Source of the DNA: Chromera velia
Taxonomy: Eukaryota; Sar; Chromeraceae
Assembly (NCBI GenBank): GCA_018398765.1
Contig: JAHBMJ010000196.1
Location: 35,944-54,071 of the forward strand
Length of the DNA: 18,128 bases
Reading direction: 5' to 3'
Shown piece after piece: positions 8,911-17,204 of this stretch; the first letter of the stretch is position 1; every line of letters starts with the position of its first letter. Below the pieces are notes generated by a model. It was not told the origin of the DNA, ran no database searches, and saw nothing but the letters and a program-made list of their open reading frames with translations. The translations under genes were made by a program, and so were the position numbers.

Positions 8911-8928
8911 ATTTAATGATCATTAAAT
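8911..8928. repeat. 18-bp perfect palindrome
   Basis: ATTTAATGATCATTAAAT reads identically on both strands. It lies in AT-rich DNA with no flanking gene. It could be a binding site for a dimeric protein or a chance AT palindrome. Confidence 0.6.
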
Positions 8929-9556
8929 TTTTAAATTATGAGGACTCAGAAAGCCAAGTAAAAAAATATGAATTATATAAGATTTTTTTTGTCTTATGTC
9001 AGAAATACTGAAGCAGTCGATCAGAAACACAATAAACAGCAAACTTTCAAACGTTGAATATGGGTATACATAGAGTATCATAGAGTGCAGTAGAAACAAG
9101 TACGTATGTACAGATCTTTACTTACCCAGACGACTTTTAGAAGAGTACTAACTAGTAGTAAAAGTGTTAATTACAATTAATTGCAATTAAAGGCTTTTTA
9201 AAGCAGAATCGATCGCATTGTATATAAGTATAGTTCAATACATGTACTATGCTGTAGCATCTATTTATATTGATGCACATGTAATTGAGGGTCTTAATCT
9301 AGCCTAAAGTCTCAATGTGGGTCACTCTCGGTTGATTGGCTTTCTACCTGAACAAGAAGTGCATTGCCTGAGCTCGACTTTATCTGTTTTAATTTAATTC
9401 TGTTTTCTCTAACGTAGTTGGAGTGATAGTCAGTGACCAGTCGATCGATCTCCCATCTTATCGTCTTCTTTTGAATCTTTTTAGTGGCGATGATCTTTAG
9501 AACAAAACACTAGTCTAAGAGTGACTAGACAAAGGATCAACTGTCCCTGCATGGCC

Positions 9557-9561
9557 ATAAC
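9557..9561 (+). repeat. Target-site duplication, left copy (ATAAC)
   Basis: ATAAC immediately precedes the left LTR and is repeated exactly at 15177-15181 after the right LTR. A 5-bp duplication is the standard length made by Ty3/gypsy integrases and shows that the 9562-15176 block arrived as one insertion. Confidence 0.93.
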
Positions 9562-9817
9562 TGTTACGAACCTTTGGACCTAGGCTCGATTTGGTCCTTA
9601 GAGTAATACAGAGAATTAATAGCATTAAATACACACTGTAATACAAAGGCATGCACGTCTGTATCTCAGCCTTTGCAATACAGATTGATTGAGCCTGTTA
9701 GAAGGACCGAGTCTTTCCTGAACGATAGGGAAGGCCCTTGTGCGTCTGACAGATTCTCTGTATGTAAAACTTGTGGGTGAGTTGATTCCTAAGTTCTAGA
9801 GAGCTTAAACTAGAACA
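9562..9817 (+). repeat. 5' LTR of the Ty3/gypsy element
   Basis: 256 bp from TGTTACGAAC to AACTAGAACA. It should carry the element's promoter and RNA processing signals; no clear TATA box was seen. A 7-bp inverted repeat (GTTCTAG 9793-9799, CTAGAAC 9810-9816) closes the LTR one base before its CA end. It differs from the 3' LTR at six positions. Confidence 0.95.
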
Positions 9818-9818
9818 T

Positions 9819-9832
9819 TGGTCAGCAGAGCT
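9819..9832 (+). promoter_or_regulatory. Candidate primer-binding site (initiator Met tRNA-like)
   Basis: TGGTCAGCAGAG begins one base after the 5' LTR. The complement of the 3' end of many eukaryotic initiator Met tRNAs reads TGGTAGCAGAG; the element matches this if one extra base (C at 9823) is allowed. Position is exactly right for minus-strand priming. The host tRNA set is not visible here, so the assignment is tentative. Confidence 0.55.
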
Positions 9833-10078
9833 TCGGGTGCGACCGGGGAAGACAAAATTCCCACACGGAGCGGGTCGGGATACAGGCTGTCAGAGGCGGG
9901 GGAGAGTTCTCCACCATCGATCCCCTCTGTGCATCCTTAGGCAGAATCTCTCAACTTCAGTTCTGTTCCATCTGTTGGCTCTCTGTTCTCACCCACCCGC
10001 AGTATCCGAGATTCCTCCAGCGAATCAGACTCAGTCCCATCCGATCCAGATTCTGAGCCACAACAGCAGCAAGTAGAC

Positions 10079-10726
10079 ATGGGGGATGCAGTCAGATTTG
10101 ACAAGCTCGAGCAGATTGGGAAGGTCAAGCGAGTGACTACGGTCTTTATCCCAGGAAAAACAAATGGACAGGTCTGGTATACCACCTTTAAGGCAAAGGC
10201 AGATGCGGGAAACCTAAATGTGAATGAGAAGAAACTGTTGCTGGTAGGTCACTTTAAAGATCCTGACCTTATCCTGTGGTAGAATGAAAACTCCGCTTCC
10301 ACCACAACTTTAGACGATGTTGACACCTTGTTCCTTGAAGCGCATGGCAGCACCGGTGTAACACAGGCGCACGCCGTCTACGGTATGGCTGACGTGCGGC
10401 TGAACCTCGGAGACGACTATGACAAATTCGTTGAACGCTTACATCCAGGCAAATCCAAACAGAAGAAGAAACGACAGAATCAGTTCCTTTTGCGCTTTAT
10501 CCCGAGCTGAGAGAAGAGCTGGAGATAGAACAGATCTACACCGATTGGGACCAATTGAAGAGGAGAGTCGGGTACCTCCATGCCAAGCAACAGAAGAAAG
10601 CAAGGGCTCGAATTGCGGGGGTGCAACAGAGAGATGAGAGAGATGAAACGGCTCGATCAGCAAGCTGCTCAGATCGCGGCTCTGAGAGGCCGTGGCCGTG
10701 GCCGTGGGGGATTCACCGACCGGTAA
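10079..10726 (+). pseudogene. gag: gag of the Ty3/gypsy element, frameshifted
   Basis: This encodes the capsid/nucleocapsid protein that packages element RNA. The ATG at 10079 lies in good context (gacATGG); the same frame stays open upstream, apart from a TAG at 9938, with an acidic Ser/Asp-rich and polyGln stretch but no ATG. A TAG interrupts at 10280. The motif DDYDKFVER leads to a single-base loss near 10437, after which coding continues in the next frame with the gag-like ALYPELREELEIEQIY and the segment DWDQLKRRVGYL. A single-base gain between about 10615 and 10640 (in a G-run or GAGA tract) restores the first frame for the end of the protein, a basic RGRGRGRGG tail and TAA at 10724. 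That tail replaces the CCHC zinc knuckle usual in nucleocapsids. The indels compensate each other, but the product would be scrambled in between. Confidence 0.7.
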
Positions 10727-12299
10727 GCCTGTGTCTGTTTTTATTGACACAGGGGCGGAAACTTCGTTCATTGATGTGAATACGACTTTGCATCATGATG
10801 CTGATACAGATGTCGACAGGCCCACGGTGGGTCTGCCCGCAGTGGGACAGACGGGCGTGTCGGTGGTGGGGGAGATTACGGCCAAGTTTTCTCACCCTTC
10901 CCTGCCGAAGAAAGTATTCCCACACCGCCTGACCGTCACAGAAGATTCGGGGTATGAAGCAGTCTTAGGGCAGGACTTTTTGAAGCTGTTGGACCCAGTA
11001 GTACAGTACCACTACCGTGAAGACCGTCTAGATGTTGCGGACCTCCCCTCCTTTGAGGTCTGGTACGAGGATGGGAGGAAACCGATGCATGTCTCCGCCT
11101 TCACGCGCACGAAAGTCCCCAAAAGAGCGAGGGCTCTTGTGCGTGTGCAGGTTGAGGGGATGGAAGGGGAGGAGACGGTCATTTTAAGAAGGAATTACCC
11201 GAGGGGGTTTCCGGGACTTGCCATCCCGGACCAAGTAGTAGACGTCAAAGCTGGAGTCGCCACAGTAGAAGTCATAAACATCGCCACTAACCTCATCCGC
11301 CTAGGACCGAATTCACTCCTAACTTTTGCAGAGCCGTTCTCTCGTGTGTCGTCCGTCACCGCAGTCACCGCCAATGCTCCCGCCTCTGCCTACACACAGC
11401 AACCGCCGATTCCCAAGAAAGAAGACTCGCCTGTCCCTGCCCTTCCCTCGCAGAAGCTTCCGCCTGTGGATTTCTCTCACCTGTCACGCGAATTGAGGGA
11501 GAGATACGAGAGGGTCCTTCAAGAATATTCCGATCTCTGGTCTCGCTCTCGTTTTGATATTGGAGAGCTAAGAGTGGATGGAAAGCCTTTCGAGGTGACC
11601 ATTCCCACTGGAGATTCCCCTCCCATTCGCTGGAACCAAGACAGAATCCCGTACCACCAGAGAGAGCATGTGAAGAAGGAGTTACAAAAGATGGAAGAAG
11701 GGGGAGTGATTCGTCCCTCCACTTCCCCGTGGGCCGCCCCAGTCGTTCTAATCAAGAAACCAGATGGGACGACCCGTTTTTGTCTAGATTTCTGCAAACT
11801 GAATCAAGCCACCAAGAGAGATCTTTTTCCCCTCCCCCAAATTCAAGAGACACTCGACCGCCTTACAGGAGCCAAGGTGTTCTCAGCACTTGATTATACC
11901 TCCGGCTTCCAGCAACTCCACATGCACCCCGACCACGCAGAGAAAACCGCCTTCGTCACTCCGTTCGGACTTTATGAATTCACCAAGATGCCCTTTGGGT
12001 TGGTAAATGCCCCTTCTGTTTTTCAGAGAGCCATGAATTTGGTTCTTGCAGGTCTGTCTAGAGACCTCGCTCTCGTTTATATCGACGACATCATCGTCTT
12101 CAGCCAATCCCATGACGAACACATCCAAGACTTGAGGGAGGTTTTAGGTTTGGTGAGGAAAGCAAATTTGAAGCTCAAACTCGAGAAGGCACAGATTGCC
12201 ATGACAGAGGTGGAATATTTGGGATATACGGTGTCAGAGAAGAGGGTCAGACCGAGCAGAAAGAACATCCAGAAGATTTTACAGTGGGAGCCACCGTAG
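10686..12299 (+). pseudogene. pol: pol segment 1: protease and reverse transcriptase
   Basis: The frame opens at 10686, overlapping the end of gag by about 40 bases in the +1 frame, so pol is probably made by +1 frameshifting. The retroviral-type aspartic protease is right at the start (FIDTGAETSF, catalytic Asp codon at 10746). A linker of about 250 residues leads to the reverse transcriptase: a PSTSPWAAPVVLIKK-type entry motif, the first catalytic Asp in SALDYTSGF (codon 11892), MPFGLVNAP, and YIDDII (codons from 12078), the metal-binding YxDD box. The thumb starts at EYLGYTVS. The frame stops at TAG 12297, just before the connection motif RKEFRSFL, which continues in the same frame. The protein would copy the element RNA into DNA inside the virus-like particle. 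Confidence 0.88.
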
Positions 12300-12983
12300 G
12301 ACAGGAAGGAGTTCCGCTCTTTTCTGTATCTGTGCTCCTACTACCATCATTTTATTACAGGCTTTGCTCGTCTCTCCTTCCCTCTTTTTCAGATGTTACT
12401 TCCTGCAGATGAGCAAGGCAGACCGGTCCCGTTTGTTTGGAATAGAGAAAGAGAGGAAATTTTTGGGGAGTTGAAAGAGAGGCTGACGACCCCTCCGATT
12501 CTCGGCTTCCCAGATATGAGCCTGCAGTTTAGGGTGAAACCGGACGCATGTGAAGTGTCTGTGGGAGGCGTGCTCACGCAGATGCAGAGGGGAAGGGAAG
12601 TGGTAATTACGTATGTCAGTAGGGGGTTGAGTGCGGCAGAGAAAAATTATAGCCCCACCAAGAGGGAGGCCTTGGGGGCTGTCTACTGCTGCAAGCAGTG
12701 GAGGCATTACCTGTTTGGGGGGGCAGCGTATGTGATCACGGATCATCAACCGAATTTAACGATGTCCGACCGCAAAGTAACGAACAAAAGGGTACACAAC
12801 TGGGCGTTAGAGTTGCAGGAATACGGGTTGACGTTCGTTCATAAGGCGGGGAAGCAACATATGGACGCAGACACCGTTTCCCGACAGCCACAGCCTCCCC
12901 CGTCTCTTCCCGCCTCCGTAGACAGCGGGGTCCCTTTGTGTCGTCACTGCAATCAGCCTGCTGACGGTAGCAAGGAGATCTGA
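12300..12983 (+). pseudogene. pol: pol segment 2: RT connection and RNase H
   Basis: Same frame as segment 1, directly after TAG 12297. It begins with the RT connection (RKEFRSFLYLCSYYHHFI), then RNase H with the first Asp in KPDACEVSVGGVL (codon 12543), Glu in PTKREALGAVY (codon 12666) and Asp in ITDHQPN (codon 12741). RNase H removes template RNA during reverse transcription. A Pro-rich spacer with a CRHC pair follows, ending at TGA 12981-12983. The next segment continues in the same frame, so the TGA is an internal nonsense codon and not a domain boundary shift. Confidence 0.85.
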
Positions 12984-13862
12984 TCTGGCATGGCTGCCGC
13001 CCTGGCAGGTGTGCAGGCAGGTGTGTCCCCTTTGCAGGTTGAGAGGGGCTTTCTGGACCGTGTGAGGGAGGAGTTACCGAGAGACCCCTTGTTGAAGGAT
13101 CATTTTAAATACTTTGCAGAGGGGGTGTTGCCTCGGGAGGCAAAGAAGGCGAAGCAAATTCTGTTAGAGGAAAGTGCGTTTGAAGAGAGAGGGGGTTTGT
13201 TGTACAGGTACGAAGGAAGGGAGACAGAAAGGAAAGAACAGTTGGTGGTGCCTGAGGCGTGCAGAAAGACGGTTATGGTGATGAATCACGATCACCAGTT
13301 GGGGGGGCACCCAGGGGCAAATCGGCTGACAGAGAAGACTCTTCTGCACTTCTGGTGGCCAGGTTTGAGAGCAGACATGAGGGAGTGGGTCGCTTCCTGC
13401 CGAGAATGCAAAGAGAGGCTCAAGCCGAAAGCAAAGAGAGCACCCCAGACTATGCCCGTGCCTCCCCGTCCTTGGCACACACTCGGCATTGATGTGTCAG
13501 GGCCCTTTCCGACGAGCAGGAGGGGAAACAGATTTGTGCTCGTTGTGACAGACCATTTTGGAAAGGATGTGGAGACGTTTGCCCGTCCTGAACTGCCCGC
13601 TCATGTCGTAGCACAGATTCTGGTCGATGAGATTTTCTGCAGGCATGGTCCCTTTGAGGTTCTCCTCTCAGATAGGGGAACGAATTTCCTGGCAGAAATC
13701 GTGAGTGAGGTGTTGAAGATTTTGAGAGTGAGGAGGAAGGTAACAGCAGGGTACCACCCTCAGTGCGCAGGACTGACAGAAAGATACAATCAGACGTGGG
13801 AGCAAGGGGTTGGAAAGCAGTTGAGAGCAGAGAACGAGCTTGATTGGGATCTGTATTTGTAG
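12984..13862 (+). pseudogene. pol: pol segment 3: integrase zinc finger and catalytic core
   Basis: Same pol frame. The N-terminal HHCC zinc finger is intact (NHDHQLGGHPGANRL, later SCRECKERL). The DDE core has Asp in GIDVSGPFP (codon 13491), Asp in LLSDRGTNF (codon 13671) and Glu in GLTERYNQ (codon 13779); the last two are separated by 35 residues, the classical D,D-35-E spacing. This enzyme inserts the cDNA and makes the 5-bp duplication seen here. TAG at 13860 interrupts the last part of the core, and the sequence resumes in frame. Confidence 0.88.
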
Positions 13863-14714
13863 CCCTTCAATTTCTCATACCGGATGACCCCGCATTCCGA
13901 GACTGGATTGACCCCATTCTAGTTGACCCATGGGTATGAGCCGACCCATATGCTGCGAGTAGAGCCCGTCTCATCAGAGACCCGTTCCCCTCCAGTGGCT
14001 TACAACGACTACTACAGCGTGATCCGTCAGAACAGGTTGGAGTTGATTGAGACGGCACGAGCGAGGATGGAGAAATCGAGGCAAGAGAGAGAGTGGAAGA
14101 ACCCGCCCCCTTGGAAGAGCAAATTCAGAGTGGGGGATCAGGTGTTAGTGCGAAAGCCTGTCAATCTGCTCACAGGCAGAGTGGATGGAGGAAAGTTTAC
14201 AGAAAAGTTGGAAGGGATTTATCTGGTTGTTTCCCTTCCGGATGGACGGCCCCACAACGCCGTTGTCAGGCAGTTGGGGGGAGGAAAGAGCATGACGATC
14301 TCCACAGACAGATTGGAGTTATGGAGGATGGCAAAGGAAGTGAGAGAGGAGATGAAGGGGAGAAGGAGAGAGGAGAGAGAAATAGAGGAAGAAAGAGAGA
14401 AAAGCAAGAGAGCGGCATCAGAGTCCGCATCGGATATGATTGACGAGCTTGGCCTTGGAGAAGAGTGGCCGAGAGACAAGAAACCAGAGAGAGGGGAAGC
14501 GCTTCCCGAGTCGATGCAGGAAGAGAAGAGAGGAAAGAGAGTGAGGGCAGTTGAGGTGAAGTCGAGCAGAGAGAAGGACGGAAAGACGCATTACAGAGTT
14601 GTCTACAATGATGGTTCGTTTTTATAGCTGCCAGAGGACGAAGTGGGAGAGCCTGAGTTGGTGAATGAATTCGAAAGGAATAAAGAAAGGATTTTGCGTG
14701 GACGTGAAGACTGA
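13863..14714 (+). pseudogene. pol: pol segment 4: integrase C-terminus with chromodomain-like tail
   Basis: Same pol frame. The end of the integrase core (PHSETGLTPF, then TAG at 13920, then LTHGYEP) is followed by a helix, a GPY-like DNA-binding module (FRVGDQVLVR), and a long Glu/Arg-rich linker. The final ~50 residues (VRAVEVKSS, THYRVVYNDGSF, ELVNEFERN) have the layout of a chromodomain, used by chromoviruses to aim integration at marked chromatin. A TAG at 14625 lies inside this fold; the true end is TGA at 14712-14714. The chromodomain call is from pattern only, and aromatic-cage residues are not all evident. Confidence 0.65.
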
Positions 14715-14896
14715 CTGTCCGATCCTTCGTTCATGCATTCGAACGTTTTCTTTTCTTTTTTCCACGCCCTTCCCGCCCGATCTTTTCACGCATGTTGGCA
14801 GCGATCTGCAGCTCGTTGCTTGGTTTCTTTGGCTACTGGGAGCGCCGGTGCAGACCAGAGTCATTGAGAGAAGTGAAGCAATAAATTGTGCGGGAC

Positions 14897-14910
14897 GCAC
14901 AATCTTGTGC
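14897..14910. repeat. Inverted repeat before the 3' LTR
   Basis: GCACAA and TTGTGC flank a TC loop. The block also contains a direct repeat of TTGTGCGGG (14886-14894 and 14905-14913). It lies between the pol stop and the polypurine-like tract; it may be structural in the element RNA or chance. Confidence 0.45.
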
Positions 14911-14920
14911 GGGGTGTGGT
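14911..14920 (+). promoter_or_regulatory. Candidate polypurine tract for plus-strand priming
   Basis: GGGGTGTGGT directly abuts the 3' LTR, where the plus-strand primer should lie. It is G-rich but interrupted by T, so it is a poor polypurine tract. It is called on position more than sequence. Confidence 0.4.
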
Positions 14921-15176
14921 TGTTACGGACCTTTGGACCTAGGCTCGATTTGGTCTTTAGAGTAATACAGAGAATTAATAGCATTAAATACACACTGTAA
15001 TATAAAGGCATGCACGTCTGTATCTCAGCCTTTGCAATACAGATTGATTGAGCCTGTTAGAAGGACCGAGTCTTTCCTGATCGATAGGGAAGGCCCTTGT
15101 ACGTCTGACAGATTCTCTGTATGTAGAACTTGTGGGTGAGTTGATTCCTAAGTTCTAGAGAGCTTAAACTAGAACA
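14921..15176 (+). repeat. 3' LTR of the Ty3/gypsy element
   Basis: 256 bp from TGTTACGGAC to AACTAGAACA, colinear with the 5' LTR without gaps. Six differences were counted: near LTR positions 8, 36, 83, 160, 181 and 206. It should supply the polyadenylation signals. The terminal 7-bp inverted repeat is conserved (15152-15158, 15169-15175). Confidence 0.95.
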
Positions 15177-15181
15177 ATAAC
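15177..15181 (+). repeat. Target-site duplication, right copy (ATAAC)
   Basis: Exact match to the 5 bases at 9557-9561, directly after the 3' LTR. Confidence 0.93.
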
Positions 15182-15295
15182 GATTGTTCACCTTGTGTTT
15201 TCTCTTTGCCTTAGTTTATTTTTCTCACTCAAAAAATTAAGTTTGTCAGAACTTTGTCTTTTATAATCATTGGCCAAGCAACTAACAAGCCTTAG

Positions 15296-15610
15296 AACCA
15301 TTATGGACTAATATGGAGGATGTTGCACTAGATACTGCAGATGTCTTTAGTTTGTCACCACCTCTGCAGTCACAGTGCAGTAACGAGTCAAGGGACGACA
15401 GTGCGAAAATTGTTTTCTAGGGGCATTCAAAGAATCAGAGCATGACTGTCACGGTCTTGAGTCTCATCCTGTCAAGAAGAAGCGACTTTCTCATACTTTC
15501 TCATGAAGATCCATACGCATCTGAGTGGCATCTCCCTAAAGAAGATCCTGCCGATACTGCGGATGCGATCGACTCGCTGAAGGAAATCGAGGATGCGCTA
15601 AACTGACTTC
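15296..15610 (+). pseudogene. Second, truncated copy of the putative secreted-protein gene (copy 2)
   Basis: This is clearly homologous to 7646-7893, in the same orientation. Shared blocks include ATGGAGGATG, the inferred intron (here 71 nt, 15350-15420, same GTTTGT and TTTTCTAG borders and phase), the AFKESEHDC exon with a basic KKKRL patch, and the EDPADTADAIDSLKEIE block. Copy 2 has in-frame extra codons (12 and 6 bases) and keeps about 17 bases missing from copy 1. A perfect 10-bp tandem duplication (actttctcat, 15485-15494 and 15495-15504) shifts its frame; without it the exon would be continuous. The signal-peptide exon is not recognisable upstream, and homology stops near 15610 just before a TGA. 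It is therefore a pseudogene fragment. It lies 115 bp beyond the target duplication, so it is not part of the retrotransposon. Confidence 0.5.
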
Positions 15611-17170
15611 ATAAAATAAAAATTACCTAGAAAATTGCATGTTTAATCTAATGTTTGATACTGCATGAACAGCAATCTACAGTCAATTTCTACTATGATT
15701 ATAATTCTAGGCCTAGTTCTAGGCATTATTGAATGTCATTAAGTTTGCATTTTGATAATATATAGAAGTCTGCATGACTCGGACTATTCAGTGGCTTTTC
15801 CAGTCGATTCAATAAAGACTCGTCCAGCATTACGAATGCTTTTTGAATTGGGTCATGATCAGGCTCCCAGTACCTTCCTCAATCATTCTAAGTCACCGCA
15901 CGCATTTATTTTCATTTGTATCATTACACCAGCAGCTGCCAAGTCAAGCCTGAGAGAGAGGGCCTGGGCCTCGGGGTGCGTCCACACGAAAATTGACGAC
16001 ACGCCGCCGACGAGCCTTCCCTGCCTCCACAGTGTCGACACCTCTTTATACATGGAACGTCGGACGTGCACGCACATTCATTCATTCTTTCATTCATCAA
16101 TTGGACCAGCTGTCCATCCATCGATCTATTCACAGGAAGATTAGCGACACCGTTTCTCGACTTTTTTCCCCGTGCAGTCGCAGTGCTCGTCCCTCTGCGC
16201 CTAGCGCAGCGCAAAGCCGACAGGAAGGGAATGAATGTCTTTTCGACATGCACAAGCGAACCCACCCACACAGAAAATGCAGAGAAGAAACAACGACGGA
16301 GGACACCGTCCCGCCCGCCGGCCGGCCAGCCAGACAGGAATTGAAGAAGACGGGCAACAGGGTGGCAGCTTCACAAAAGCTTCTCCAATGCTCCCAAGAA
16401 GGAAACAAAGACACCAACGCAACCTTGCCTGTCTTCCAACAAACATCGACAGACAGGTGAGGAGAGAAGAAAACGCAACGCTTTCGCTGCACTTTCTGTT
16501 GAGTTTCCACCATGCCGTGGTGCTGCTTCCAGTCTCAAAGGAATTCCACCCGCCTGGCTGGCAGACTGACCAGCTCGCATACCGACCAATGGGCTGCCCA
16601 GTCCCTTGTCAATGGCATAAAGTGAGGGAGTTGAGGCTTTCGCCGGAGAGGAAGACAGTCAAATCAACCCAAAAGAGCGAAATGAGAGGAGACGAAAAGA
16701 CAGGAGAAGAGAGGGAATGACGCCTTCGTTTGGTCAGGTAAAGAAATTTCATTGCAATGAATAAATGCGTCTTAACCGACTGAGGGCGCAAATAAGCTAG
16801 TCATCAGGCAGCAGGACCTTTCCATCTTCTCCCCTTCCCGGCACTTTCCATTCCTTTTTCATCACGCGGTCAGAAGGGGAGCTTCGGAGCAGTGAGGCAG
16901 ATTTTGAACGAACTGTGTTGCATGATTTTGATCAAGTTTCTTCTTCTCTTTCACCCGTTGTTACGTCGTCCGATCATTCGCTCCTCTGATCATCCGCCTC
17001 TGAATTCGTTTGGGGGGGCTGCCCCCTTCTTCCTCTCTCTACCTGACACGGCCCTTCAAGCACCTCAGACTGAGAGCACGCGCTCTTTTCTCTTTCTGTC
17101 TCCTCTCTCTCGGCGTCTTTTGTATACGCCTGTGCACTGCCGGCAGGTCGCTGCCTCGACCCACCCTGAT
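15611..17170. other. No supported gene; mixed low-complexity DNA
   Basis: The first 150 bases are AT-rich. From about 15940 the base composition becomes GC-richer, with ORFs of 60-160 codons overlapping on both strands. None shows a domain, codon-level signal or convincing start; most are Arg/Ser/Pro/His-rich. cattcattcattc-type repeats lie at 16076-16097. A small multi-exon gene cannot be excluded. Confidence 0.4.

Positions 17171-17171
<1 letters not shown>

Positions 17172-17203
<32 letters not shown>
17172..17203 (+). repeat. (CT)n microsatellite
   Basis: About 15 uninterrupted CT dinucleotides, followed by TTTTGCAG. The tract plus TTTTGCAG looks like a 3' splice site, but no matching 5' site or coding exon was recognised, so I call only the repeat. 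Confidence 0.85.

Positions 17204-17204
<1 letters not shown>

Larger units (their letters stand above)
8342..9561. other. AT-rich DNA, no gene seen
   Basis: Stop-dense AT-rich sequence on both strands from the end of the decayed gene to the left LTR. It contains an 18-bp perfect palindrome (8911-8928) and other ATTAAT-type inverted repeats around 9165-9190. No coding, RNA or element termini were recognised. Confidence 0.55.
9562..15176 (+). mobile_element. Full-length Ty3/gypsy LTR retrotransposon, decayed
   Basis: The 5,615-bp element is bounded by two 256-bp LTRs with TG...CA ends and flanked by a perfect ATAAC target duplication. Internal order is primer-binding site, gag, protease, reverse transcriptase, RNase H, zinc-binding integrase (D,D-35-E), then a GPY-like module and a chromodomain-like tail. 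This order (integrase after RNase H) defines Ty3/gypsy, and the tail suggests the chromovirus branch. No envelope-like frame follows. gag carries two single-base frameshifts and pol has five in-frame stops, yet the catalytic residues checked in all four enzymes remain. LTRs differ at 6 of 256 sites by my count (five transitions, one transversion), so insertion is fairly recent but not new. The element separates the two copies of the decayed secreted-protein gene. Confidence 0.95.

Noticed and set aside
9818-10078. gag beginning right after the 5' LTR
   Set aside because: The gag frame is open there with a plausible acidic Ser/Gln-rich stretch, but it has no ATG and contains a TAG at 9938, so 10079 is kept as start.
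10692-10692. A GTG start for pol at this position
   Set aside because: In a eukaryotic Ty3/gypsy element, pol is expected to be made by frameshifting from gag; the open frame begins at 10686 with no ATG.
7648-15603. The two homologous segments as outer LTRs of a larger nested element
   Set aside because: They lack TG...CA ends, contain intron-like and exon-like parts, and differences fall at third codon positions. Gene duplicates fit better.
16235-16720. 161-codon plus-strand ORF
   Set aside because: Arg/Pro/His-rich composition, equally long frames on the other strand, no recognisable family.
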